The translations under genes were made by a program, and so were the position numbers. A model generated the notes under the pieces. The model did not search any database. It had not been told where the DNA came from and worked only from the letters and a program-made list of their open reading frames with translations. This document shows positions 22,066 through 34,149 of a stretch of 64,000 nucleotides of DNA, one piece after another; the first letter of the stretch is position 1; every line of letters begins with the position of its first letter. Source of the DNA: Cephalopachus bancanus (taxonomy: Eukaryota; Chordata; Mammalia; Primates; Tarsiidae); contig JAPVLO010000133.1 of NCBI GenBank assembly GCA_027257055.1, forward strand, positions 8,047,501 through 8,111,500, read 5' to 3'.

Positions 22066-23239
22066 TCAGGTGCGGGTTTTCTTCCATGGTAATTATAATT
22101 GAAAGCACAGTTTGTGCTTTTCAGTGTCAATATGATCTTCCAGAGCGCCATTGAATGAGTGTTATAAAACCGAGTGACGAGATTTTGCATTGTCACAATG
22201 ATATTAACTTGTTTTCAATTCTACTATTAAAACACAGGAAATCATATTAACATATATTTCTGGTTTCACTTTATGGGTCTAGAAAACTGATAATAAGGGT
22301 CTTTAAATTTTCATTTTAAAAGTGAATCTTGAGGCTAGAAGATTGGGAGGAGCAGTAGGAAATGTCACCAGAGCCTGTTCCTCCATACTTCTAAGGGGCA
22401 TTCCCTTGAACTGGTTTTACAAAACACAATGTTGTCTGATTAGAGTGTAGTTTTGTTTTTGTTATTAGAGAGAAATAGTTTGGGCAAGGAAGAGTGGATC
22501 AGGGAGAGCAGGGAGCTGTCCCTGGTGCAGGGCTGACCGAGCACGCCACACCCTGCCAGCCGCTGTCCGCCTGAACCATGTCGGGCTGCCTGGCCCTCCA
22601 GGGCATCTGCAGGTGCCCAGAGATAGTTCCGTCTTTGCTCAAATGAACATCTCTCTTTATTACAAATAGCATCCGCATTGATGTTCTTTGTACCAGATAT
22701 TCTAAACCTAAGGAGTTATTTCTCAAAAATATGGAGCTTCTGGTCCTGTGAATATCTTGCGCTTCTGTGATAAGTATCGACTCTGTTTTACTCACATTTC
22801 TGTTTGCAAATGTGTGTCTTTCTTCTCTATTGCCGAGTCTCGAGGCTGCTCCCAGTTTTCCTCCTCAAAGCCTCACTGCCCTCTCTAGTTTAAACTTGCA
22901 TTATCATTGATAAAATGCTTGTTCTCCTGGTATTCCGGCACATTCAGCAGCACAGTTAGACTCATGTCCTAAGCGCTGTTCATAAACAGGCAGGAATGAC
23001 CCAGGACTGTGAGACTCCTTGCCCTCTTCAGTCTGTGTCCAAGATGTCTCATGCGTGTTTATCTTTCCCATCCAAGTCATGTAGGCACCCCACTGGCTCC
23101 TGCCCTGCCGGCTCCCTCATTCAGTACCAAAGCCGTCAAGACAGCAGAAAAATTGACTCTACACTTGGAGTCTGCCCTTCACCTTCAGCCCTGTGCCCTG
23201 GCCTACCAGCCTCAGCTTGTACTCTGCTGCCTCAGAATC
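22066..23239. other. unassigned sequence
   Basis: No supported exon or repeat. The frame at 22,996-23,427 runs into the GT microsatellite. Confidence 0.35.
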
Positions 23240-23278
<39 letters not shown>

Positions 23279-23362
23279 GGTGCATGTGTGTGTGGTGCGT
23301 GTGTGCATGTGTGTATGTATGCGTGTGTGCACATATGTGGGTCTGTGCATGTGTGTGTGAAG
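23240..23362 (+). repeat. (GT)n microsatellite with degenerate extension
   Basis: A pure TG tract at about 23,240-23,272, followed by a longer imperfect tract with GTGC, GTGG and GTAT steps. The Cys/Val-rich and Thr/His-rich frames here are artefacts. Confidence 0.95.
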
Positions 23363-25635
23363 CTTTACATCAATGGCTCCATTGTGGAGCTGCCTTCCTT
23401 GGTGCTCATGTTTCCCGACAGCCCTAAGTGTGGTCCCTGCCCCTTATTTGTCCCGTGGCTCAGAACTTAGCATCCCACATCTTGCCTCCCTCTAGCCTTA
23501 AAATATGTCCATCCTTCGCCATCACACATCCAGCACATTTCCATCCTGCTAGCTTTGCTCATGCTTTAAAACTCAGTCAGCATTCACTAAATACCCGTTA
23601 AGTGCTCGTCGGGGCACTGTGACAAGTTACAGCTCCAGGCTTCACAGGGACTAGAGGGGACACTCTAACCATGAGGCAGTCGTGCAGTATGTACTCCAGG
23701 AGAGAAATGCCATGGATGTGCCTAACTGGGTGCCAGGGGAGTGTTTCAGGGAAGTGACCCAGAAGGGACAAGACTTAGCATTGCAGTGACAAGACAAAAC
23801 GGGCCAGATCAGGATGGAAGACCGGAGTGTTGCGGGCGACACACCAGCCTGTGGATGGCCCAAAGGTGTAAAGCAGCAGGTGGCCTGAGGAGACCACAGT
23901 GCCATTGTCCAGCAGTGTCTCGGGGCACAAGTCACACACACATACCTGCCCCATTGTCATGAAGACAGCAGGGGTCCTGGAGTGATCAAATCTTTCACTC
24001 TGGCTGGCGTGTCATGCCCACGGAGACACATGTCAGAGTGAAAGAGGTCAGATGCACATGAACGGGAGCCCAGACTCCCTTCACTAACTGAGGGAAGAAG
24101 CCATCGGGCTACTTTGCGGGAGACAGAGAGAGCCTTTTAAGAGTAGCCTTTGTTGGGGAGGATTTGGCAACAGGTAGAAATTGGAGGTGGGTGAGTGAGG
24201 GATATTGTGTGATGCATTCTAGGCTTCCTTCACAGATAATAAGAGAGACGTGACGTCATTCACCAGGTCCAGACAGGAATGTTTTGGAGAGGGAAGATAA
24301 AGAACTGAATTTGGAAAAAGATGACGTATGTGGTGTATCCACATAGGAGATAGAAGCCCCGAGAGAGAATTTGGCACAAGAGCTGGACATTGGAGAAATG
24401 CATGTGTATCTGTTTCAGCTAACGGCATGGGCATGAATGTGTTGCCTAGGAAGTGAAATAAAAAGGAACGCAGAATTAAAAGGGGAAGGAAAAAACTAAA
24501 AGCAGAAATGTAAAAGAAAGCAAAACTTCTTAGAAGCCTGGGGACACCAATTTTTAAGGGACAAATGGAAAACAAGCCTGCAGGAAAGACAGATGGAAGG
24601 CTAGATGAAACACCAGGAAAAGTGGTTTGATGGAAGCCGGAGAGGAGGAAGTAGCTCACCGCCGGCGGGGGTCAGGGGGATTAGACCAGAGCTCACGAGT
24701 GGGCCTAATGAAGAGTGATTCAGGCAGTGAGTTGGCTGGGGGTCAGGAAATAGACAGGCGAGGATGTGGAGACCCTGACTGTCCCAGTACCTGCAGGCAG
24801 TTGGAGATGTGCCCCTCCCTGGATTGCCCCTCTTGAAAATCCCACGGTCCCCGGGAGCTGGACGTGAGAGTCACTTCCTTTCCTCAGCCTTTCCAGGACA
24901 GCTGGTCTCCAGAAAGATGCCCTATTACATCCTGACACCTCACTCCCACGGAAGGTTTGTGCATGCGTGTGTGTGTGCACGCATGTATGAATATGTGATA
25001 TATATGTAAAGCATTCTTCCTTTTCATCATTCATTTACACACTCATTCCCAATCTGTTTATTATAGCAGTGAATTGGGAAAATGTGGGTTTATAAACCCC
25101 AGCCCTCGAGAATAATGACCTGGAAATTCCAGTATTTCAGCATATGTCAGACGTTTCCCCAAAGGTTGTGTACTCAAAAGTTGCACAGATAAAACTTTCA
25201 GGCCAAATATAGCAATTTTCACATCACATATAATACCATTTATACTTCTCTGTGATGCTCATTCTCCCTTCTGTGTTGTGGGTATCTGTTCATTTTTCTT
25301 ATTTCTTTGCTAGATTATGGAAGAGAGACATCACTTATCCCTTCTCCCAGCCCATCCAGGAGTGCTTCCCTCAGTGAAGTGAGTTAGAACTCACTTAAAT
25401 GGGGCCGTAAATATGGTGCTTCCTGCCCCCCCCAACAATCTTTGCCACATTGAGCCTTAAATTTTTCTTTTCTTTTTCTTTCTTTTGCCCTGGGCCTTTC
25501 TGCTGTTTCTCTTTAGTATTTCTCCAGATCAATAACCCCTTCATTTCCTTACACTTATTCTCCCATTTCAGACTTGAGTTGGTGTTGATCTACAGAGCCA
25601 ACCCCATTTTCTGTAGTGAGCATTTAAAAACACAA
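23363..25635. other. mostly unassigned sequence; possible L2 fragment near 23,575-23,700
   Basis: 'cattcactaaatacccgtta' and the following 'ccaggcttcacagggactag' phrases hint at antisense L2. A short GT-like tract lies at about 24,968-24,986. No exon supported. Confidence 0.35.
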
Positions 25636-25922
25636 GGACCAGGTGTAGTGGCTCATGCCTGTGATTCCAGAGCTTTGGGCAGCAGGAGGATCACTTAGCG
25701 CTAGGAATTTGAGACCAGCCTGGGCAACATAGAGACCTCATTTCTACAAAAAAAAAAATTAGCCAGGTATGGTAGCATGTGCCTATAGTCCCAGCTATTT
25801 GGAAGGTTGAGGCAGGAGGATCACTTGAGCCCAGGCGATTGAGGCTGCAGTGAGCTATGATACACCACTGTACTCCAGCTTGGGAGACAGAACAAGACCT
25901 CATCTCTAAAAAATAAAACAGC
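25636..25922 (+). mobile_element. AluJ-like SINE (old Alu)
   Basis: A dimeric Alu with left and right monomers in sense orientation and an A-rich linker at about 25,748-25,758. It has 'gaggctgcagtgagctatga' in the right monomer, which the other Alus of this window lack. That, with its divergence, points to AluJ. It is the only clear copy of the ancestral primate type here. Confidence 0.9.
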
Positions 25923-26224
25923 AACAAAATAGCTCACATATCCCCACCTGAGCATTTAGCTTAAGCACGCAAACTGCTTCCCAGCGGCCCTCTTTACCAC
26001 AAAGCACAGGCTTCTCCCCCTTTCTGCCTCTTGCTCTGGGCTGAAGCTACTTAGGTGATATTTACACTGTTGCGACGGGGAAAAACAAGGCTTTCCTTCT
26101 CATTCTCCCAATACGGACCCAAGCACTGGAAGCAACTAATGCTAATTGTTTGAGTTTGTGATCTTCCCCAAGGTCATATCTCCTAGACTTTTGGGGCATA
26201 ACTAGTCACAAAAACAGCTACTCT

Positions 26225-26427
26225 TCCTGGAGCCCCCACTGTGTGCTGGAATTGAGGACAGTTGTCTCTTACAATAGCCTTCCAGGTGCTGCAAAGCCCC
26301 TTCCACAGGTGAGGAGACGCTCTGAGGGCTGACGGGACTCTGCAGGGTCCCCGCATCTCCATGCGGCAGAGCTAGGGCTCAAACCCAAACTGCCTCTGCT
26401 AAGAAGCCTGTGCTCACTCTGCTGCAG
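26225..26427 (-). mobile_element. MIR SINE, antisense
   Basis: Antisense landmarks in order: 'ccactgtgtgctggaattga', 'cacaggtgaggagacgctct', 'gctagggctcaaacccaaac' and 'agaagcctgtgctcactctg'. Confidence 0.8.
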
Positions 26428-28534
26428 TAGTCAACTGGAGATTTGACGGTGACCAGCGATCTTTTTATTACATTGGAAGATGAATTGTCCTGGATGATCA
26501 GAGCCTCTAAGGAACAGCTGGAGTGGGGAGCCCCTCCAGGTGAGCGTTTAACCCTTCCCTCCAGAGGCTTCGAACTCCACCGTCCAGCCAGTCAGGCTGC
26601 AGGAGCTGACTTTACCTGTAGCCAAATTGCAGCCTTCTGGAATAGCCTGACCAAGTCCAGGCTCATGCAGCATGTTAAGGGGGCATTCTAGATGGCTAAG
26701 GACAGGGTAAGTACAGGGTATTCCTGCTGCATAGCAACGGCAGCAAAAAAAAAAAAAAGTGAAATGTAGTCTAGTTCTAGGATTAAAGCTTTATATTGCC
26801 CAGCCCAAATCTACGTCTTTTAAGAAGACATCAAATGAATGTATTAATGATAAGCAGACCTGAATTTGGTGCCAGTCAAACATGAAAACTATATTCATCA
26901 TTTAACAGGAAAACGTTATCTTTGATGATAATAATTTTTAAAAAACAGCTTTGCCGTTTGAGATTTCCTCTCTAATGAGTGATCATAAAGTCAAGTCGGC
27001 AATGAGGGGAAAAGGGAAAGCAAGTCAGACTGCTGCCAAATGTACATGTGTAATTGACTCAGCCCAGCAGACAGAATTCCCGCAGGTATGAGGAGAAACT
27101 GTGGAAAGCGCCGGTGTTTATGGACATTGGAGTAGGCTCCCTGGAGCCCAGGATGTCCCGAGTTCATGGCGCTCAGCACACCATGTGCAGGTAGCTTCAG
27201 TGCGGCTGCCCGGGGCCCCACCTAGTTAAGGGCAGGACAGTGTTTGAGCGCCTTTCCATGACTGACCTCACACAGACTGCGAGATGGCTCTACCGCACAA
27301 GCCCAACAAAGTGTGACGAGCGTGGCTCCTGGGTCAATTTAGAAAAAAAATAAGAATTTACTGGGTTGTTTCTTTTACGTTCAAAATGAAAATCATGTTA
27401 TTGCATCCCATGAGGATAATCTATATTCTCGTGAATTGAATGTGCTGTTTTAGTGAACAGAAGATCGATGAGAAGCTTGGCATTTCTGCCCGGCTACTAA
27501 AATATTGATATGTGGGCATCGTACTTGGAGAGAAGCAACGTGGAGCCAACTTGTGCCCTGTGGGAGTGAAGTCTCCTTGTTAGAGGCGATCCCAGCGCCG
27601 GGCAGTCCACACTTTCTTGGCAGTCAGTAGCTCACCTTCCCTGTCCATTAGAAGCCTGAGCCTGTCCTCAAGGAGGACACCATGGCAGAGGTGACCTAAT
27701 TTCCAGCCAGCAGGTGATAGTGCCTTTGTGAGAATGCCAGTCTGTGACTCGATGGTCAGTGCGTCCTTGAAGAGCCTGCAGAGTGGCGGGAGCCATAAGT
27801 TTCTGCAGAAAAATGCCTCAGAAGGAGTCAGATGCTTCACATGCCTCAGAGGCAGTCAGACGCACAGGTGAGAGGGGTCCTGAGCCTGTTTCAGTGTCCC
27901 TCCTGGTCTGTACCACACCCACCACTCAGGGAGTATCCCTGCTTCTAGACGCTGTCTTCCTAAGGAAGAGCCTCACTGCCCCAGCCCCTCCACAGTGTCT
28001 GCCTCAACGCCCCCACCCCATCACTTGCTCTTCCTTTACTCTAGTTCTACAAACCCTGCTTTCTGCAGATTGTGTCGTAGTGGAATCAACGTGGACTCCC
28101 TTTGAGAAAAACCATGCACAATTAATGATGACAACGTGTCCTTTGATCAAATGAGTTTTGGTCTTTATTCCCAAACTTGAAGCTTTAAACAACACTTATG
28201 CCTATCAAAAGCTTACTGCCTACCCCCTCCAAGGTAGCCAAAGCAACGTCATCTGTCACCTCGGCCACTCTGATGACCTTCCATCTGGCCCACTCACTAC
28301 ACTCGCCCCCCACCCCTCACGCTCTCCACTGAGCACCCAAGCGCTCCCCTTCTGGTGGCTGCTTGGAAGTGATAGGCAGGACTGACCGGACCACACACCA
28401 AATGGGCAAGTGTGAAGCTTCAGTCAATTCCTGCTTCCCAGAAAAGTGTAATTTCCAGCTTTTAGGAAAAGCATGCTTTTAAGACTTTCAAGAAAACTTG
28501 GATATGAAATAGATTTATTGAAATATTGTAATAA
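26428..28534. other. unassigned sequence with a poly(A) tract
   Basis: An A14 run lies at about 26,745-26,758. No exon is supported except a weak candidate near 26,431-26,540 discussed separately. The rest is unique-looking. Confidence 0.35.
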
Positions 28535-28705
28535 AAATAATAACTAACACTTATATAGCACTTACTGTGAGCCAGAATGTTCCATGCATTTTATAGACTT
28601 TAATGCATTTGAACTTCACAGCCACCCTCAAGGTAGGTACTTTACCCCCTTGGCTCATGAGGAAACTGAGGCACCCATGCCGAGCACACAGCGACCACAA
28701 TGGCT
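28535..28705 (-). mobile_element. MIR SINE, antisense
   Basis: Landmarks: 'aacacttatatagcacttac', 'tttaatgcatttgaacttca', 'caaggtaggtactttacccc' and 'catgaggaaactgaggcacc'. This is one of the cleanest MIR copies in the window. Confidence 0.9.
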
Positions 28706-30137
28706 TCAAACGGACACAGAGGTCGGCTCCGGGCGTGAGTACATCAGAGAAGGGAAACGCACTCACTACAAATTCGTGGCAGCCATCACAAGGTAGAATG
28801 TCTTACAGTCTGACTTTGTGTGTCTCTGAATGATAGTTCCATGGATTCTTCTTTTTCTTAGAAAACTCAGGAATTAAACCCTCATTTACCATCCTGACTC
28901 GAGACGTGAGTCTTCATAGCTGTGGTGGCTGTACCTGTGAACATAGTATTCCACTCTGCACTGTGGTTTACAAGAAGGGGAAAGTGTGCTTTGCCCTATT
29001 GGTAGCTCATTCATAACAATCAGGGTCAGATGCAGAAACCTAATCTGTGTAATTGTTTTTAAGGTGCAATTTCTACTAGAATAATGCAGAACACAACTCT
29101 TAACAAAACGTGGCTTTCAGTAGAATTTCAGAGCCGGATTTTGATTACTTACATGAAAATCAGTCAGAAACTCATGATATGTGGTTTTAATGTTATGGAG
29201 GGGAAAAAAAAGAGTGACCTAAAAATGGCAAGTAAAAATAGATGGAATTTTAATTAGTCTAAAAATGGCAAGTTTCCTAGTCACTCAGTTGGAGATGATC
29301 AACTTTCCAAGATCTGTTTTGGAGCATGGCAAGTCTTTTCCATGGTCCTGAGTGGCCTCACTTCCCCGTGTGGTGACTATCCTAGCACTTCCCATGTGGT
29401 GATGGCCAGCACTCTGCGTGCTTGTGCACTGGGGGTGAGGGTGAGGGCCATCCTGACATTCAAGGGAAACTCTGTGTGTCCTTCCATGCTCAGACCACAC
29501 AGCTTTTTGGAAGTGATTTTTATTGACTGTCTCTGATATCCTTACATTTATTTACCATGTATTTACATTTATATCTGAGGTTGTCTTCATTTATAATATT
29601 AATTTCAGCTCTTTTATTTACTATTTTAAATGTTTTCATGCATTCTATTGTATGTTTTAGTCTAAAGCTCTTTGCTTTCATACTGTAGCTCACTTTAAGA
29701 ATGGCAGGAGAAGGAATATTTATCTAGAACCCAACTGCGTTACTTTACTTTATCCAATATCCCTACAAGTAGGAACGCAGTTAGAATATTCTTTATGGAG
29801 GAGCCAAGATATAGTAATTCAGGCTGATTTTATACCTTCGTTCTACCCATCATTGTCCAGAATCTTCCAGCAGCCAGACTCTGTCCCATGTGACATAAAA
29901 GAAAGGGCGAGGCTCCAGGCATAGCCACACCGAAGACTAGTGGGCAGCAGGGGTGGGAGGGAGATGCACCTTGGTGACTCCTCAGGGACACAGGACACCT
30001 GCCAGCATGACTGAGACAGGAGAAAGTGCCAGGAATCTGGGCTTCCAGGATTCAGGTTCAAGCCGGAGACTTTTTATTGTAATGTCTTCCTCTTTTTTTT
30101 TTTTTTTTTTTTGGTGCTTTTTACAATACTTTTAAGA
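28706..30137. other. unassigned sequence; poly(T) tract at about 30,091-30,112
   Basis: No exon or repeat family recognised. A short repeated phrase (CTAAAAATGGCAAGT) occurs twice, near 29,219 and 29,260. The poly(T) tract shortly precedes the Alu that follows. Confidence 0.4.
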
Positions 30138-30443
30138 AGAACTCCAAGCCGGGCTCGGTGGCTCAACCTGTAGTCCCGCGTCTTTGGGAGGCTGAGGTGA
30201 GTGGATTGCCTGAGCCCGCAGGTGAGACCCACCTGGGCAGTGAGACCTCATCTCTACAATAAATCAAAAAATCAGCCGGGCATGGTAGCGCTCGGCTGTA
30301 ATTCCAGCTACATGGAAGACTGAGGCAGAAGGATCGCCGGAACCCAGCAGGTCGAGGCTGCGGTGACCGGGAGCGGCCACTGCACTCCAGTCGGGGCGAC
30401 AGAGTAAGACTCCAACTCAAAAAAAAAAAAAAAAAGAACTCCA
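30138..30443 (+). mobile_element. Alu SINE with 9-bp target-site duplication
   Basis: A full-length dimer of the window's main Alu type, 30,147-30,434. It is flanked by AGAACTCCA at 30,138-30,146 and 30,435-30,443. The A-tail is about 17 bases. The B-box stem is decayed in this copy. Confidence 0.95.
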
Positions 30444-30487
30444 GAGTGGATGTTGCTCAGTATTTAAGTGAAAATCATGCATATGTT

Positions 30488-32575
30488 TTACTTTAGAGCC
30501 TTAGTATCAAGCTTCTGAAACATGCCAAGCTATGTGCAAACATGCATGATCTCATTTAGTATCTCATTTAGGACTTTATTATCAGGCTTCTGACACATGC
30601 CGAATGGTACAAGCACATGTGATGTCACTTTGATTGTCATGCTGTTTCTCATTTACGACTTTATTACACGGCTTTTGACATATGTCTCATTTAGAACTTT
30701 ATTATCAGGCATCTAATACTTGCAGAGCTGTGTATGCACACACGTAATCTCATTTAGGTTCTCATGCAGTTTCTCATCTAGGATTTTATTATCATACTTC
30801 CGATACACTGAGCTGTGGGATCGCATTTTGGTTCTCATGAGTACCTCATTTAGGACTTTACTATCAGGATACTGACATATTCTGAGGTATGTACAAACAC
30901 CAGTGATGTCACTTCAGTTCTCATGCTGTTTCTCATTTACAGCTTTATTATAAGGCTTCTGACATATGTCGAGCTGTGTACAAACACACATGATCTAATT
31001 TAAATTCTCATGCAATTTCTTATTTGAGAATTTATTCCCAGGTTTTTGGTACATGTTGAGCTGTATACAAACACGTGTGATCTCATTTAGAGTCTCATAC
31101 AGTATCTCATTTGGGAACTTATTATTAGGTTTTTAATACACACCTAGCTGTGTACAAACATGCATGATCTCACTTAGGTTTATATGAGTATCTCATTGAG
31201 GACTTTATCGCCTGGCTTCTGATACATGCCGACCTGTGTATAGACACGTGTGATATAGACACATGTGATATCATTTAGGTTCTCATGCAGATATCTAATT
31301 TAAGACTTTATTATCAGGCTTCTAACACAAGCCAAGCTGTGTATAATCACACATGATTTCATTTAGGTTCACAGGTAGTATCTCATGTAGACTTTATCAT
31401 CAAGCTTCTGACTCATGCCAACCTGTGTACAAACATGCGTGAGCTCATTTATGTTCTCATGAGAATCTCATTTAGGACGTTATTATCAGGATTCTGATAC
31501 ACACTGAGTTGTATACAAACAAGCATGATCTCGTTTACATTCCCATACAGTATCTCATTTAGAAATTTATTATCAGGTTTTTGACACACGCCGAGCTGAG
31601 GACAAACACATGTGATCTCAATTAGATTCTCATTAATATCTCATTTAGGATGTTATTATCAGGATTCTGATACACATTGAGCTGTGTACAAGCATACATG
31701 ATCTCACTTAGATTCTTATGAGTATCTCAGTTAGGACTTTATTATCAGACTTCTAACACATGCCAAGCTGTATACCAACATGAAGGATCTCATTTGTGTT
31801 CTCATACAGTGTCTCCTTTAGAACTTTATTATCAGTCTTCTGGCACATGCTGAGATGTGTACAAACATGTGTGATCTCACTTAGGTACTCATGAGTATTT
31901 AATTTAGGACTTTATTATTAGGCTTCTTACACACGCCGAGTGGTGTACAAACGTGTGATCTCATTTGGTTCTCATGCAGTAACTCATTTAAGACTTTACT
32001 ATCAGGATTCTGACACATTCTGAAGTGTTTAAAAACACTAGTGATCTCACTTAGATTCTCATGCTGTTTCTCATTTACATCTTTATTACATGGTTTCTGA
32101 CATGCCGAGCTGTGTATAAACACACATGATCTAATTTAAGTTCTCATACGGAATCTCATTTGGGAATTTATTCTCAGGTTGTTGATACACACTGAGCTAT
32201 GTACAAAGACGTGTGACCTCATTTAGATTCTCAAACAGTATCTCATTTGGGAATTTATTATTAGATTTTTAATACACACTGAGCTGTGTACAAACATGCG
32301 TGATCTCACTTAGGTTCTCATGCAGTTTCTTATTTAGGACTTAATTATCAGGCTTCTGATACATGCTGACTTTTGTACAAACATACGTGATCTCACTTAG
32401 GTTCTTAAGCAATTTCTCGTTTAGGACTTTATTACCAGACTTAGGACACATACCGAACTGTGTACAAATGTGTGTACTCTCATTTAGGTTCTCATGAGTA
32501 TCTTATTTAGGACTTTCTTATCAGGCTTCCGACACGTATCAAGCTGTGTACAAACACGGGTGATCACACCTAGGT
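30488..32575 (+). repeat. 86-87-bp tandem array, about 24 units
   Basis: A head-to-tail array whose unit reads roughly GAGCTGTGTACAAACATG, then TGATCTCATTTAGGTTCTCA, then TGCAGTATCTCATTTAGGAC, then TTTATTATCAGGCTTCTGAC, then ACATGCC. Successive copies of the TTTATTATC landmark fall 84-88 bp apart in most intervals. Irregular intervals of 38 and 72 bp occur near 30.7-30.86 kb and one of 103 bp near 31.3 kb, the last from a 16-bp internal duplication. Each unit itself contains two 'CTCATTTAG' phrases, so it may have arisen from an internal duplication. It looks like a large minisatellite or small satellite block of unknown family. Confidence 0.95.
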
Positions 32576-32734
32576 TCCACAGCAACCTTCAAAGCTTTAT
32601 CTCCATTTACAGATATGAGGACTGAAAATGATAGAAGTCAGATAAATTAATGATAAGAAGAGGAAATAAGAATAAAAAGAGTAACTGTAATTCTTATTGT
32701 AATAATATGCTAACATTAAGCTACTTTGGAAACT

Positions 32735-32940
32735 CACATTTATTGAAGGCTCAGTGTGAAGGCTCTTAGATGAATTATTTCACTTAATTCTCACAGTAAC
32801 CCCAGGAGTCATTATCATATCCGTTTTGCCTTTAGGGAATGGTGAGGCATAGAGACATAAAGTAGACCCTGTAACTTTCAGGGTTTGGCAGAGGCAGGAT
32901 TTCAGCCTGGGCAGTGTGATGCCCGAGCACAGGGCGTGCG
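32735..32940 (-). mobile_element. MIR SINE, antisense
   Basis: Landmarks 'cacatttattgaaggctcag', 'tcacttaattctcacagtaa', 'cattatcatatccgttttgc' and 'gaggcaggatttcagcctgg' in order. Confidence 0.8.
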
Positions 32941-33033
32941 ACTGCGTCCCAGCCGAAGGCAGTGCATGTGCTCACCTGGTCTGTCTGCTGCTGAGCCTGC
33001 AGTTTCTGGGTCCCACACAGCTCTTCCTCTAAA

Positions 33034-33125
33034 ACAGCGGTTCTCACTTGCAGGTGGATGACCCTCGCGGATCCCTGACAGGTTTCCCTGGCAGCAAAAC
33101 TCAAAGGTCAAAGACAATGTGAAGC
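33034..33125 (+). mobile_element. hAT-Charlie (MER5-like) fragment
   Basis: 'cagcggttctcacttgcagg' is close to the terminal sequence of MER5-type elements (CAGTGGTTCTCAA). Only the left end is recognisable. Confidence 0.5.
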
Positions 33126-33665
33126 ATCTCTCTTACCACTAAACATGTTCTCGTTAAAGGATTGCAGTTTTTCTGAGATTATACTTCTCCTTTCCTTGAA
33201 GAAATATCCTTTCTCTTTTTCTAATGATGGTGAAAGCGGATGATAGTTATTTATAAATATTCTTTACTAAGAATTATAAATGTCTTGGCCCTAAGGCCCC
33301 TGCCTCACATGGGGGACAATGGTGGAGGAATTCTACAGAGGGTGCCAAAAATGTGTCCACATTTAGGAAAGGAAAGAGCTGCATTAAAATTATAGTGCTC
33401 AATCTATACCGATAACACAAGATAAATACACACTTGTCACACTTGACTTCTGCAGTTGCAAGAGGTGCTCACGGTGGTGACCATCAGCATCTAGGCGCTT
33501 CTGATGACGGTGAATGACTGCAGGACTTGTTGCTATGTGAGGCTCCCAGATCTTCCCTTGTGCACATCACACACAGCACCCTGCATCTCAGACTCATCAC
33601 GAATGTGTGCCGTTGTTAGACGTGTTGGAGGTTCTGTTGCATACTCACACCTCCATTGTCGTTGT
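33126..33665. other. unassigned sequence
   Basis: No exon or repeat recognised. Confidence 0.35.
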
Positions 33666-33727
33666 ACTTCCACAACATTCTCAAATTTCAAAGACCACTT
33701 CCACAACATTCTCAAATTTCAAAGACA
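33666..33727 (+). repeat. 31-bp tandem duplication, two copies
   Basis: ACTTCCACAACATTCTCAAA... begins at 33,666 and again at 33,697. The two copies are nearly identical, which suggests a recent duplication. Confidence 0.92.
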
Positions 33728-33951
33728 ACTGTGCCTCCACCATTTTCTTTGACTGTCCTGCCTGTCACATGGTGATGCTAGCATTCACTTGATGAACGTC
33801 ATCTTTTGAGTGAATGTCATACTGCACACTGCTACCATAAACTTTGGAAATTAATACATAGATATCATCTCTTAAAATATGTATACATTTTTAGTACCCC
33901 CGGTATTTATTTTAAAAATTTAAAAATCTAGGCTCTTTTGAAATGCTGGGC
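33728..33951. other. unassigned AT-rich sequence
   Basis: No feature recognised before the Alu. Confidence 0.35.
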
Positions 33952-34149
33952 TCGGTGGCTCAGCCTGTAATCCCACGCCTTTGGGAGGCTGAGGTGAGTG
34001 GATTGCCTGAGCCCGTGGGTTCGAGACCCGCCCGGGCAACTTGGCGAGACCTCATCTCTACAATAAATCAAAAATCAGCCGGGTGTGGTAGCACGCGCCT
34101 ATATTTCCAGCTACTTGGAAGGCTGAGGCGGAAGGATCGCCGGAGCCCA
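33952..34149 (+). mobile_element. 3'-truncated Alu SINE
   Basis: The left monomer, linker and first part of the right monomer match the window's main Alu type. The match stops after GGAGCCCAG at 34,149 and is followed by AAAAAGCAAAAG rather than the rest of the right monomer and a long A-tail. The short AATGCT repeats at both sides are too weak to call a target-site duplication with confidence. Confidence 0.9.

Noticed and set aside
26431..26540. Possible internal exon with CTCCAG|GTGAGC donor and open frame
   Set aside because: The acceptor side comes from the end of a MIR element and has no good polypyrimidine tract; one acceptor choice leaves an in-frame TAG. No family resemblance.
31899..32123. 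Minus-strand repeated peptide in the tandem array
   Set aside because: A consequence of the near-multiple-of-three unit; broken by stops in most of the array.
30488..32575. Array considered as a CRISPR
   Set aside because: Units are diverged along their whole length with no constant repeat and unique spacers; the context is primate nuclear DNA.
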